Shown here piece after piece: positions 1 to 4,980 of a stretch of DNA of 5,652 nt (the first letter of the stretch is position 1; each line of letters opens with the position of its first letter). The notes beneath the pieces were generated by a model. That model made no database searches. It saw only the letters and a list, made by a program, of their open reading frames with translations, and was not told where the DNA came from. The stretch spans positions 1-5,652 of the forward strand of contig SSSX01000670.1 of assembly GCA_015657735.1 (NCBI GenBank), in the 5' to 3' direction. The position numbers and the translations under genes were made by a program. The stretch is from Zoogloeaceae bacterium (GTDB taxonomy: Bacteria; Pseudomonadota; Gammaproteobacteria; Burkholderiales; Rhodocyclaceae).

Positions 1-74
1 GTGCGCAGCTCCGGTTCGATGCCGGCGTATTCTTCCTTCGAGAGCCTGTGCCCCAGTTCGGCCGATTCAAACAT
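1..74 (-). CDS. pap: Probable polyphosphate:AMP phosphotransferase (PPK2 family), N-terminal fragment
   Basis: Only the first 24 codons are inside the window; the gene continues past the left edge. The visible N-terminus begins MFESAELGH and continues SKEEYAGIEPELR. This resembles, from memory, the start of the two-domain PPK2-type polyphosphate:AMP phosphotransferases of proteobacteria (typical opening MFESAE.GH, then a Tyr and a P.LR segment). Those cytoplasmic enzymes use polyphosphate to phosphorylate AMP to ADP. The ATG at 74-72 overlaps the last 8 nt of rsmE (ATGTTTGA, where TGA ends rsmE), so the two are very probably co-transcribed and translationally coupled. A GGGAG ribosome binding site lies 6 nt upstream. 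No Walker motifs fall within the visible part, so the assignment rests on the N-terminal signature alone. Confidence 0.6.
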   Translation of the reverse strand, partial: MFESAELGHRLSKEEYAGIEPELR

Positions 75-810
75 GCGCGTCTCCCGGAAAATCGCCCCAC
101 AGCGTCTGGATGGCGGCCAGCGCCGCGAGGCCGGCGGTTTCAGTGCGCAGCACCCGCGGCCCGAGCGCCAGCGGCGCGCAGCCGGCGCGGGCCGCCAGCT
201 CGAGTTCGGCCGGCGACCAGCCGCCTTCCGGCCCGATCAGGATCGCCAGCGGCCCTGACGGCCGCGTCTTGCCGGCCAGCGCCCCGTCGGCACCCGGCGC
301 CAGGATCATCCGCGCACCGCTTCCATCCTGCGCCAGATATTTCGCCAGCGGCATGATTTCGCCGACAGCCGGCACCCGGTTGCGCCCCGACTGCTCGCAG
401 GCCGCCACCGCGATCTGCTGCCAGTGCGCGACCCGCTTGCCGGCACGCTCGCCGGCGAGCTTCAGCACCGAGCGCTCGGCGGCCACCGGCTGCACCGCCG
501 CGGCGCCCAGCTCGACCGCCTTCTGGACGATCCAGTCCATCTTGTCGCCACTCGCCAGCGCCTGCACCAGCGTCACCGCCAGCGGCGCTTCGCGTTCCAC
601 CGCCAGCCGCGGCCCGAGCCGCGCCAGCGGCTGGCGGCCGAGGGCTACCAGCGTCGCCGCACACTCGCCGCCGCGCCCGTCGAACAGCGTCACCGCATCG
701 CCCGCGGCGAGCCGCAGAACGCGCTCGGCATGATGGGCAACGGCCGCCGGCAACGCCATGTCGGAATCGGGGAGAAGCCCGTCAGGGCAGAAGAAGCGCG
801 GATTCATCAT
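67..810 (-). CDS. rsmE: 16S rRNA (uracil1498-N3)-methyltransferase RsmE
   Basis: This SPOUT-family enzyme uses S-adenosylmethionine to methylate N3 of U1498 in 16S rRNA, in the 30S decoding region. The protein is 247 residues, normal for the family (about 240-250). The N-terminal PUA-like RNA-binding part begins MMNPRFFCPD, with HHAERVLRLAAGD at about 26-38. The core has KMDWIVQKAVELGA (90-103), ERSVLKL (112-118) and the trefoil-knot cofactor loops LIGPEGGWSPAE (191-202) and LGPRVLRTETAGL (216-228). The reading frame stays open upstream to 1011, but that extension overlaps the divergent gene, and the homologous N-terminus starts at the tandem ATGATG (810-805). Either ATG is possible, giving 247 or 246 residues. 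No clear Shine-Dalgarno precedes it, and a -10-like GATAAT ends only 3 nt before the first ATG, which raises the possibility of a leaderless transcript. It overlaps the downstream PPK2-like gene by 8 nt. Confidence 0.95.
   Translation of the reverse strand: MMNPRFFCPDGLLPDSDMALPAAVAHHAERVLRLAAGDAVTLFDGRGGECAATLVALGRQPLARLGPRLAVEREAPLAVTLVQALASGDKMDWIVQKAVELGAAAVQPVAAERSVLKLAGERAGKRVAHWQQIAVAACEQSGRNRVPAVGEIMPLAKYLAQDGSGARMILAPGADGALAGKTRPSGPLAILIGPEGGWSPAELELAARAGCAPLALGPRVLRTETAGLAALAAIQTLWGDFPGDAHV
81..85 (-). promoter_or_regulatory. Ribosome binding site (GGGAG) for the downstream PPK2-like gene
   Basis: On the minus strand GGGAG sits 6 nt before the ATG at 74-72. It lies inside the 3' end of rsmE. 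It fixes the start of the truncated gene and supports the 8-nt gene overlap. Confidence 0.6.
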
Positions 811-819
811 GCTATTATC
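810..819. promoter_or_regulatory. Putative shared -10 element of a divergent promoter
   Basis: On the plus strand 810-818 reads TGCTATTAT, an extended -10 (TGn plus TATTAT) that would start a transcript near 825 towards the thioredoxin-like gene, about 50 nt before its ATG. On the minus strand the same bases give GATAAT (819-814), which would start a transcript near 807 for rsmE. No good -35 hexamer is visible for either direction; the best minus-strand candidate, TTTCAA at 17-bp spacing, matches the consensus at three of six positions. The location between two divergent gene starts and the local AT richness in GC-rich DNA support the call. It is a prediction by eye. Confidence 0.4.
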
Positions 820-833
820 CGCGTGCCTCGAAG

Positions 834-859
834 GGATTGAAACCAACGCCGGATTGAAA
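834..859 (+). repeat. Direct repeat GGATTGAAA in the divergent spacer
   Basis: Two copies of the 9-mer GGATTGAAA lie at 834-842 and 851-859, 17 bp apart start to start. They sit between the putative -10 and the ATG at 875, in the 5' leader of the thioredoxin-like gene and upstream of rsmE. They could be a paired regulator site or chance; nothing in the sequence identifies a binding protein. Confidence 0.35.
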
Positions 860-874
860 AAACAAACGCAGATC

Positions 875-1435
875 ATGGTCAGTCTCACCACGCCCCTGTG
901 CGATTTCGGCTGGTCCGCACCGGACTTTGTGCTGCCCGGTGTCGACGGCCGGCCCCACAGCCTCGCCAGCTGCCGTGGCCCGCAGGGCCTGCTGGTGATG
1001 TTCATCTGCAATCATTGCCCCTATGTGAAGGCCGTACTGCCGCGCCTGATCCGCGACTGCCGCGAACTCGCCGGTCTGGGCATCGGCTGCGTCGCCATCA
1101 TGGCCAACGATCCGGCCGACTACCCGGAGGATTCCTGGGACAACATGCAACGCATCGCCACCGAACTGGACTTCCCCTTCCCTTACCTGCTCGACGCAAG
1201 CCAGGCCGTCGCGCGGGCCTACGGCGCGGTGTGCACGCCCGACTTCTTCGGCTTCGACGCCGGCCTCGGCCTGCAATACCGCGGCCGCCTCGACGCCTCC
1301 GGCAAGAACCCCGCGCCCGCCGACGCCCGCCGCGAACTCTTCGAAGCGATGCGCCAGATCGCCGCCACCGGCCTCGGCCCGCGCGAGCAAACTGCCAGCA
1401 TCGGTTGCTCGATCAAATGGCGGGAGGCCCGATGA
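875..1435 (+). CDS. Thioredoxin-fold / peroxiredoxin-like protein (AhpC-TSA-related, CNHC motif)
   Basis: The 186-residue protein belongs to the thioredoxin superfamily branch often annotated 'thioredoxin family protein' or 'peroxiredoxin-like'. The redoxin entry APDFVLPGVDG (15-25) is followed by a beta strand and FICNHCPYVKA (43-53), in which Cys45 and Cys48 form a CxxC-type redox pair. YGAVCTPDFFGF (116-127) carries the Pro122 expected for the conserved cis-proline beside the active site. The C-terminal SIGCSIKW (175-182), with Cys178, is typical of this subgroup. There is no signal peptide, so it is probably cytoplasmic. A thiol-disulfide or peroxide-related role is likely, but the substrate is unknown. 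The ATG at 875 is chosen because earlier in-frame starts (758, 809) run into rsmE and add no family sequence; no strong Shine-Dalgarno is visible. Its TGA overlaps the ATG of the next gene (ATGA), indicating co-transcription. Confidence 0.88.
   Translation: MVSLTTPLCDFGWSAPDFVLPGVDGRPHSLASCRGPQGLLVMFICNHCPYVKAVLPRLIRDCRELAGLGIGCVAIMANDPADYPEDSWDNMQRIATELDFPFPYLLDASQAVARAYGAVCTPDFFGFDAGLGLQYRGRLDASGKNPAPADARRELFEAMRQIAATGLGPREQTASIGCSIKWREAR
1422..1427 (+). promoter_or_regulatory. Ribosome binding site (GGGAGG) for the IMPase-family gene
   Basis: GGGAGG ends 4 nt before the ATG at 1432. It lies within the last codons of the upstream thioredoxin-like gene and selects this start over the long open extension back to 898. 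Confidence 0.65.
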
Positions 1436-2238
1436 CCGCCGCCCAGCGCCTCGACAAAGCCCGCGAGCTGGCCGAACTCGTCCGCGGCATGGCCCGCGAA
1501 ACCATCCTGCCGCGCTACCTCGGCGCCGTCCGCCAGCAGAAGGCCGACGGCAGCGTGCTCACCGAAGCCGACCTGGCCTCGCAGGCGGCGCTGGTCGAAC
1601 TCCTGCCGGCCCTGATCCCCGGCGAAGTACTCGGCGAAGAGATGAGCGCCGAGGAACAGGGCCGGGTGTGGCACCAGGGCAAGCACGGCCTGTGGGTCAT
1701 CGACCCCATCGACGGCACCACCAACTTCGCCAACGGGATTCCGTTTTTCGGCGTCGCGGTGGCCTATCTGGTCGATCACAAAACCCAGCTCGGCGTCGTC
1801 TACAACCCGATCACCGACGAAGCCTTCTACGCCGGCCGCGGCGCCGGCGCCTGGCTCAACGACGTGCCCCTGCCGCTGCGCAGCCCCGCCGCCCACCTGA
1901 AGGAAGCCGTCGCCGGCGTGGACTTCAAGCGCATCAGCCATCACCTGGGCGACGAACTGGCGGTGCGCCCGCCGTACTATTCCCAGCGCAACTTCGGCTC
2001 CAGCGCGCTCGAGTGGTGCTACGTCGCCGCCGGCCGTCTCGACGTGTACATCCACGGCGGCCAGATGCTGTGGGACTACGCCGCCGGCCGGCTGATCCTC
2101 GACGAGGCGGGCGGCTGCTACAGCACGCTGGGCGGCACCCCGCTCACCGCCGGCCCGGCCATCAAGCGCTCGGTGATCGCCGCCGCCAGCCCGGCGCTGT
2201 TCGAACAGTGGCGCACCTGGCTGCACACCCATTCATGA
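1432..2238 (+). CDS. Inositol monophosphatase family protein (Mg2+-dependent sugar-phosphatase fold)
   Basis: The 268-residue length is typical of the inositol monophosphatase / SuhB / HisN / CysQ superfamily, Mg2+-dependent, Li+-sensitive phosphomonoesterases. The expected motifs appear in order. KADGSVLTEADLA (37-49) is followed by LGEEM (67-71), with Glu69 or Glu70 as metal ligand. WVIDPIDGTTNFANG (88-102) supplies metal ligands Asp91 and Asp94 plus Thr96. Near the C-terminus MLWDYAAG (212-219) carries Asp215, and LDEAGG follows. All catalytic positions look intact, so it should be active. The substrate could be inositol phosphate, histidinol phosphate, a nucleotide or a sugar phosphate; sequence alone does not decide. 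It starts in a 4-nt overlap with the thioredoxin-like gene behind a strong GGGAGG. It is followed by the phosphoribulokinase gene after 114 nt, which allows but does not prove a link to pentose-phosphate metabolism. Confidence 0.9.
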   Translation: MTAAQRLDKARELAELVRGMARETILPRYLGAVRQQKADGSVLTEADLASQAALVELLPALIPGEVLGEEMSAEEQGRVWHQGKHGLWVIDPIDGTTNFANGIPFFGVAVAYLVDHKTQLGVVYNPITDEAFYAGRGAGAWLNDVPLPLRSPAAHLKEAVAGVDFKRISHHLGDELAVRPPYYSQRNFGSSALEWCYVAAGRLDVYIHGGQMLWDYAAGRLILDEAGGCYSTLGGTPLTAGPAIKRSVIAAASPALFEQWRTWLHTHS

Positions 2239-2285
2239 GCAGCCGGACCTCCCGCTGAACACCCGGACGCCCCCGACAACGACCC

Positions 2286-2335
2286 GAGTGATTTTGGAAC
2301 AGATCATGGCTCCGTGGCCTGCTCCAAAACCACTC
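2286..2335. repeat. 50-bp quasi-palindrome (17-bp arms plus inner stem) upstream of phosphoribulokinase
   Basis: The left arm 2286-2302 (GAGTGATTTTGGAACAG) and right arm 2319-2335 (CTGCTCCAAAACCACTC) are inverted repeats matching at 15 of 17 positions. Pairing continues inward through 2304-2308 against 2313-2317 around a 4-nt loop (2309-2312). Every deviation from perfect pairing is a transition-type A/C or G/T opposition. No T-tract follows either side, so it is not a standard intrinsic terminator. It ends 17 bp before the phosphoribulokinase ATG and just before its ribosome binding site. It could be an operator for a dimeric regulator, an mRNA leader structure, or a dispersed palindromic element. 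Confidence 0.75.
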
Positions 2336-2341
2336 ATTCGC

Positions 2342-2346
2342 GGGAG
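2342..2346 (+). promoter_or_regulatory. Ribosome binding site (GGGAG) for phosphoribulokinase
   Basis: GGGAG lies 6 nt before the ATG at 2353. It favours that start over the upstream GTG at 2314 and over the second in-frame ATG at 2359. Confidence 0.65.
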
Positions 2347-2352
2347 CAGCGC

Positions 2353-3228
2353 ATGTCCATGAAGCACCCGATCGTCGTGGTCACCGGCTCGTCCGGATCG
2401 GGCACCACGACGGTGAAGCACACCTTCGAAGGCATCTTCTGGCGCGAGAAGGTCAACGCCGCGATCATCGAAGGCGACAGCTTCCACCGCTACACCCGCG
2501 ACGAGATCCGCGACCTCATCATCAAGGCCGAAAGCCAGGGCCAGCGCGGCATCAGCCACTTCGGGCCGGAGGCCAACCTGCTCGAAGACCTCGAGCAGCT
2601 GTTCCGCACCTACGGCGAATCGGGCGCCGGCCAGCGCCGCTACTACCTGCACAATGGCGAGGAAGCCGCCCGCCGCGGCCTCAAGGTGGGCAGCTTCACG
2701 CCGTGGGAAGCGATCCCGCCTGACACCGACTGCCTGTTCTACGAGGGGCTCCACGGCGCGGTGATCACCGACAAGGTGAACATCTGCCGTCACGCCGATC
2801 TGCTGATCGGCGTCGTTCCGATCACCAACCTCGAGTGGATTCAGAAGATCCACCGCGACACCCGGACCCGCGGCTATTCCCTCGAAGCGGTGCAGGAAAC
2901 CATCCTGCGGCGCATGCACGACTACGTGCACTACATCGTCCCGCAGTTCTCGCACACCCACATCAACTTCCAGCGGGTGCCGATGGTGGACACCTCCAAC
3001 CCGTTCATCGCCCGCGACATTCCGACGGCCGACGAATCGATGGTGATCATCCGCTTCCGCGACCCGCGCGGCGTCGATTTCCCCTACCTGCTGCAGATGG
3101 TGGACGGCAGCTTCATGTCGCGCGCCAACACCGTCGTCGTCCCCGGTGGCAAGCTCGACCTGGCGATGCAGCTGATCCTCACCCCGCTGATCTGGAAGCT
3201 GATGGAACGACGGCGGCAGTGGGTGTGA
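2353..3228 (+). CDS. prkB: Phosphoribulokinase, proteobacterial octameric (class I) type
   Basis: It phosphorylates ribulose-5-phosphate with ATP to ribulose-1,5-bisphosphate, the RuBisCO substrate, in the cytoplasm. The 291-residue length matches bacterial class I enzymes (about 290). The P-loop is VVTGSSGSGTTTV (9-21), with Thr where many kinases have Lys, which is normal in this family. Key residues fall at the same numbers I recall from the Rhodobacter sphaeroides enzyme: catalytic base Asp42 in IEGDSFHR, His45, Arg49, Glu131 in FYEGLHGAV, Lys165/Arg168/Asp169 in IQKIHRD, and Arg173. Arg234 and Arg257, linked to NADH activation there, are also present. The enzyme should therefore be active and possibly NADH-regulated. 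The ATG at 2353 follows GGGAG and gives the family N-terminus (MS.KHPI). No RuBisCO or other Calvin-cycle gene is visible nearby. The names cbbP and prkB are both used for such genes; the solitary setting made me prefer prkB, without proof. Confidence 0.95.
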   Translation: MSMKHPIVVVTGSSGSGTTTVKHTFEGIFWREKVNAAIIEGDSFHRYTRDEIRDLIIKAESQGQRGISHFGPEANLLEDLEQLFRTYGESGAGQRRYYLHNGEEAARRGLKVGSFTPWEAIPPDTDCLFYEGLHGAVITDKVNICRHADLLIGVVPITNLEWIQKIHRDTRTRGYSLEAVQETILRRMHDYVHYIVPQFSHTHINFQRVPMVDTSNPFIARDIPTADESMVIIRFRDPRGVDFPYLLQMVDGSFMSRANTVVVPGGKLDLAMQLILTPLIWKLMERRRQWV

Positions 3229-3245
3229 GGCGCTAACGCGGCGCC
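3229..3245. terminator. Small GC hairpin in the convergent gap (weak terminator candidate)
   Basis: GGCGC (3229-3233) and GCGCC (3241-3245) can pair around a 7-nt loop directly after the phosphoribulokinase stop, in the 29-bp gap before the stop of the convergent gene. There is no T-tract on either strand. It is at best a weak or factor-assisted terminator, and such GC pairings arise readily by chance in this composition. Confidence 0.25.
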
Positions 3246-3257
3246 CCCGCCCGGGCG

Positions 3258-4976
3258 TCACCGCGCCGCGGCGATGTCCTTGCCCTTGTCGGTCTGCTGG
3301 TCGTTCTGGAACTCGCCTTCCCAGCCTTCGCCGCTGGCCCACACGAGCCGGCCGTGGCCATGTTTGCGGCCCATGTTCCAGGCGCCGTCGTAGCGGTTGC
3401 CGCTCTTCCACGCGTAGCTGCCCTGGCCGTGGAAGACGCCGCGGACGAAATCCCCGGTATAGCGGTCGCCGGACGGAAATATCTGGGTGCCACGGCCGTT
3501 CGGCTCGCCATCCCGCACCGCGCCTTCGTAGCGGTTGCCACCGGCGAAGCGGATCACGCCGTAGCCGACCGCCTGGTCGTCGGCCCAGTCGCCCTCGTAC
3601 CACTGGCCGCCGACCCACTCGAAGCGCCCCTTGCCGTGCTTGCGGCCATCGACCAGCGTGCCGACGTAGCGCTCGCCGTTGGTCCATTCGACGCTGCCGC
3701 TGCCGCTCACCGCACCGCTGGCCGCCAGCTTGAACGCCCCGCGATACGTGGTGTCGCCGGCCACCAGCACGACATCCGCCGCCGGGGCCGCGCCGACCGG
3801 CGCCGCCACCCGCCCAGCCGGCTCCGCAAGCGCCGGCGCCGCGACGCGGGTCGCCACCGGCAGCAGCGCGGCCGTCGCTGCCGCCGCCCCGCCCGCCGCC
3901 GGCACCGACGCGACGACCGGCGGCGGGACGACGATCGCCGCCGGCGGCGCCTTGCCGCTGCCGTACTGGGCCAGCGCCTGCGGCGGCAACGGCGTGCCGC
4001 GCTCGCGGGCGATCGCATCAGCGTTGCTGCGGGCCAGGCTCTGGGGGTTGCCGCGGCACTGCACCACCGCGTCGCGCCAGCTCACTTCGGCCTTCACCGA
4101 CAGCACATCCTTGTCGGTCGCCGACACCGCCGCACCGGCGGTCCGCAGCAGCTGGGTGTGGTCGGTGGCGCGATCCCACAGCGGGCCGCAGTGCTCGGCG
4201 TTGTGGGCGTCGATCTGGGTCTGCTCGACCTTGCGCGTGGCCTGCTGCTGGCGGCTGCCGGCGCATTTGTCGGCGGCGCCTTCCCACGCCAGCACGGCCT
4301 TGCCGTAGAGCATGGCGGCATCGTCCCAGCGCTTTTCCTTCCACGCCGCGCGGGCGTAGTCCCCCAGCGCGCCGGCGTTCTTCCAGGCCAGGTCGCAGGC
4401 CGGGCCGGAACTGAGCAGCTCGGCGTTGGCGGTCCGCGCGCGGATCGTCGCCGCCAGACTTTTCTCGGCCTTCTCGCGGTGCGGCGGCTGACACAACTCG
4501 GCCGCTTCGCGCCAGGTGTGCTCGGCCTCGGCCAGCACACGCTCGATCAGGGCCGGATCGCCCTTCTCGCCGCGCGCAGCAGCCGCGCGGAGGTCCAGAT
4601 CGAGGGCCTTGTCGAGACGCGGCAGGCATTCGCTCTGGTGCGCGGACGCCGCCTCGGCGAGCTTCAGCTCGGCGGTCGCCCGGTCGCCCTGACGATTGGC
4701 CTGGGCGGCGACTGCCGGGCAACTGGCGGCCACCGTCAGGAAGGCGCTGCCGGCTTCGCGCAGGATCGGCAGCGCCTCCTTCCAGCGCTTCGCGGCGGCA
4801 GCCTGATGACCGCGCTCGAACGTCATCTCGGCCTGCTGCATCAGCGCCGGACAATCGTGGGACGGCGCCGAGGCGTCGGGCATCGCGGCGGGCGGCTCGG
4901 TCTGGGCGGCGGCGCCGACGGCCAGCAGGGACGCGGCCAGGCCGCAGCTCAAGGAGTGGATTCGCAGGGTTTTCAT
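3258..4976 (-). CDS. Exported MORN-repeat protein with four cysteine-bracketed helical units
   Basis: I do not recognise a named family for the whole 572-residue protein. Residues 1-24 form a Sec-type signal peptide (basic MKTLR, hydrophobic core, AAA before Gln25), so the mature protein should be periplasmic or secreted. Residues 42-326 are helical and carry eight cysteines, at 42/86, 117/162, 194/238 and 263/307, making four tandem units. Residues 327-403 are an Ala/Pro/Val-rich linker. Residues 411-568 are MORN repeats of exactly 23 residues (Y.G....G..HG.G pattern). MORN arrays in other proteins bind lipids or mediate protein contacts; which applies here is unknown. The ATG at 4976 is preferred because it supplies the signal peptide; the next Met (32) would remove it. 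A G-run (4993-4988) 11 nt upstream is a loose ribosome binding site. The start lies 4 nt after the upstream gene's stop, so the two are probably one operon. Confidence 0.85.
   Translation of the reverse strand: MKTLRIHSLSCGLAASLLAVGAAAQTEPPAAMPDASAPSHDCPALMQQAEMTFERGHQAAAAKRWKEALPILREAGSAFLTVAASCPAVAAQANRQGDRATAELKLAEAASAHQSECLPRLDKALDLDLRAAAARGEKGDPALIERVLAEAEHTWREAAELCQPPHREKAEKSLAATIRARTANAELLSSGPACDLAWKNAGALGDYARAAWKEKRWDDAAMLYGKAVLAWEGAADKCAGSRQQQATRKVEQTQIDAHNAEHCGPLWDRATDHTQLLRTAGAAVSATDKDVLSVKAEVSWRDAVVQCRGNPQSLARSNADAIARERGTPLPPQALAQYGSGKAPPAAIVVPPPVVASVPAAGGAAAATAALLPVATRVAAPALAEPAGRVAAPVGAAPAADVVLVAGDTTYRGAFKLAASGAVSGSGSVEWTNGERYVGTLVDGRKHGKGRFEWVGGQWYEGDWADDQAVGYGVIRFAGGNRYEGAVRDGEPNGRGTQIFPSGDRYTGDFVRGVFHGQGSYAWKSGNRYDGAWNMGRKHGHGRLVWASGEGWEGEFQNDQQTDKGKDIAAAR
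3273..3746 (-). repeat. MORN repeat array (one degenerate and six 23-residue repeats)
   Basis: A degenerate first repeat begins at Tyr411. Regular repeats then begin at Tyr437, Tyr460, Tyr483, Tyr506, Tyr529 and Trp552, each exactly 23 residues after the last. Typical units are YVGTLVDGRKHGKGRFEW and YTGDFVRGVFHGQGSYAW. The last repeat is incomplete and ends near the C-terminus (KGKDIAAAR). The period and the Y.G / G..HG.G pattern match the MORN family. Confidence 0.92.
3768..3998 (-). other. Ala/Pro/Val-rich linker coding segment
   Basis: Residues about 327-403 are dominated by Ala, Pro and Val with runs such as VVPPPVV and AAGGAAAATAA. The segment has no cysteines and few charged residues. 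It is probably a flexible or extended spacer between the helical units and the MORN array; a cell-envelope-spanning role is possible but not shown. The DNA is correspondingly low-complexity and GC-rich. Confidence 0.65.
3999..4853 (-). repeat. Four tandem ~70-residue helical units with paired cysteines
   Basis: Units begin at Cys42, Cys117, Cys194 and Cys263 and run about 64-77 residues each (4853-4629, 4628-4398, 4397-4191, 4190-3999). In every unit a second cysteine follows 44 or 45 residues later. An aromatic residue stands exactly seven residues before that second cysteine (AFLTVAASC, TWREAAELC, AWEGAADKC, SWRDAVVQC). The second cysteine is followed by a polar, Ala-rich helical stretch leading to the next unit. 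Sequence identity between units is otherwise low. The pattern suggests helical hairpins each clasped by one disulfide, consistent with export to an oxidising compartment. Confidence 0.75.
4905..4976 (-). other. Signal peptide coding segment of the MORN protein
   Basis: Residues 1-24 show a basic start (Lys2, Arg5), a hydrophobic stretch (GLAASLLAVGAAA) and small residues at -3 and -1 (Ala22, Ala24) before Gln25. Cys11 comes before the hydrophobic core and lacks a lipobox context, so signal peptidase I cleavage is expected rather than lipidation. Confidence 0.8.
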
Positions 4977-4980
4977 CGGA

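Larger units (their letters stand above)
2239..2352 (+). other. Intergenic spacer between IMPase and phosphoribulokinase genes
   Basis: This 114-bp spacer holds the quasi-palindrome at 2286-2335 and the ribosome binding site at 2342-2346. The first 47 bp (2239-2285) are C-rich and show no recognisable promoter hexamers or terminator. A GTG at 2314 extends the kinase frame upstream but lies inside the palindrome and has no ribosome binding site, so it was not used as a start. Confidence 0.6.

Noticed and set aside
834..859. CRISPR repeat remnant (GGATTGAAAC resembles the 3' end of some CRISPR repeats)
   Set aside because: Only two 9-bp copies 17 bp apart are present. There are no repeats of about 30 bp, no spacers of regular length and no cas genes.
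67..1011. Longer 314-residue reading of rsmE starting at 1011
   Set aside because: The extra 67 residues are antisense to the thioredoxin-like gene and precede the family's normal N-terminus (MNPRFF). The frame is open by chance.
2286..2335. Intrinsic terminator after the IMPase-family gene
   Set aside because: No run of T follows the hairpin on either strand, and it lies closer to the downstream ribosome binding site than to the upstream stop.
2314..2352. GTG start giving phosphoribulokinase 13 extra residues
   Set aside because: The GTG lies within the palindrome, has no ribosome binding site, and the added residues are not part of the family; the ATG at 2353 has GGGAG at 6 nt.
2233..3687. 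484-codon minus-strand open frame across phosphoribulokinase
   Set aside because: It runs antisense to a fully conserved phosphoribulokinase and into the MORN array in another frame. Its sequence looks like a GC-rich complement with no domain of its own.
4941..4976. Lipoprotein signal with Cys11 as the lipidated residue
   Set aside because: The preceding residues are HSLS, not a lipobox, and Cys11 lies before the hydrophobic core rather than after it. AAA followed by Gln25 fits ordinary signal peptidase I cleavage.
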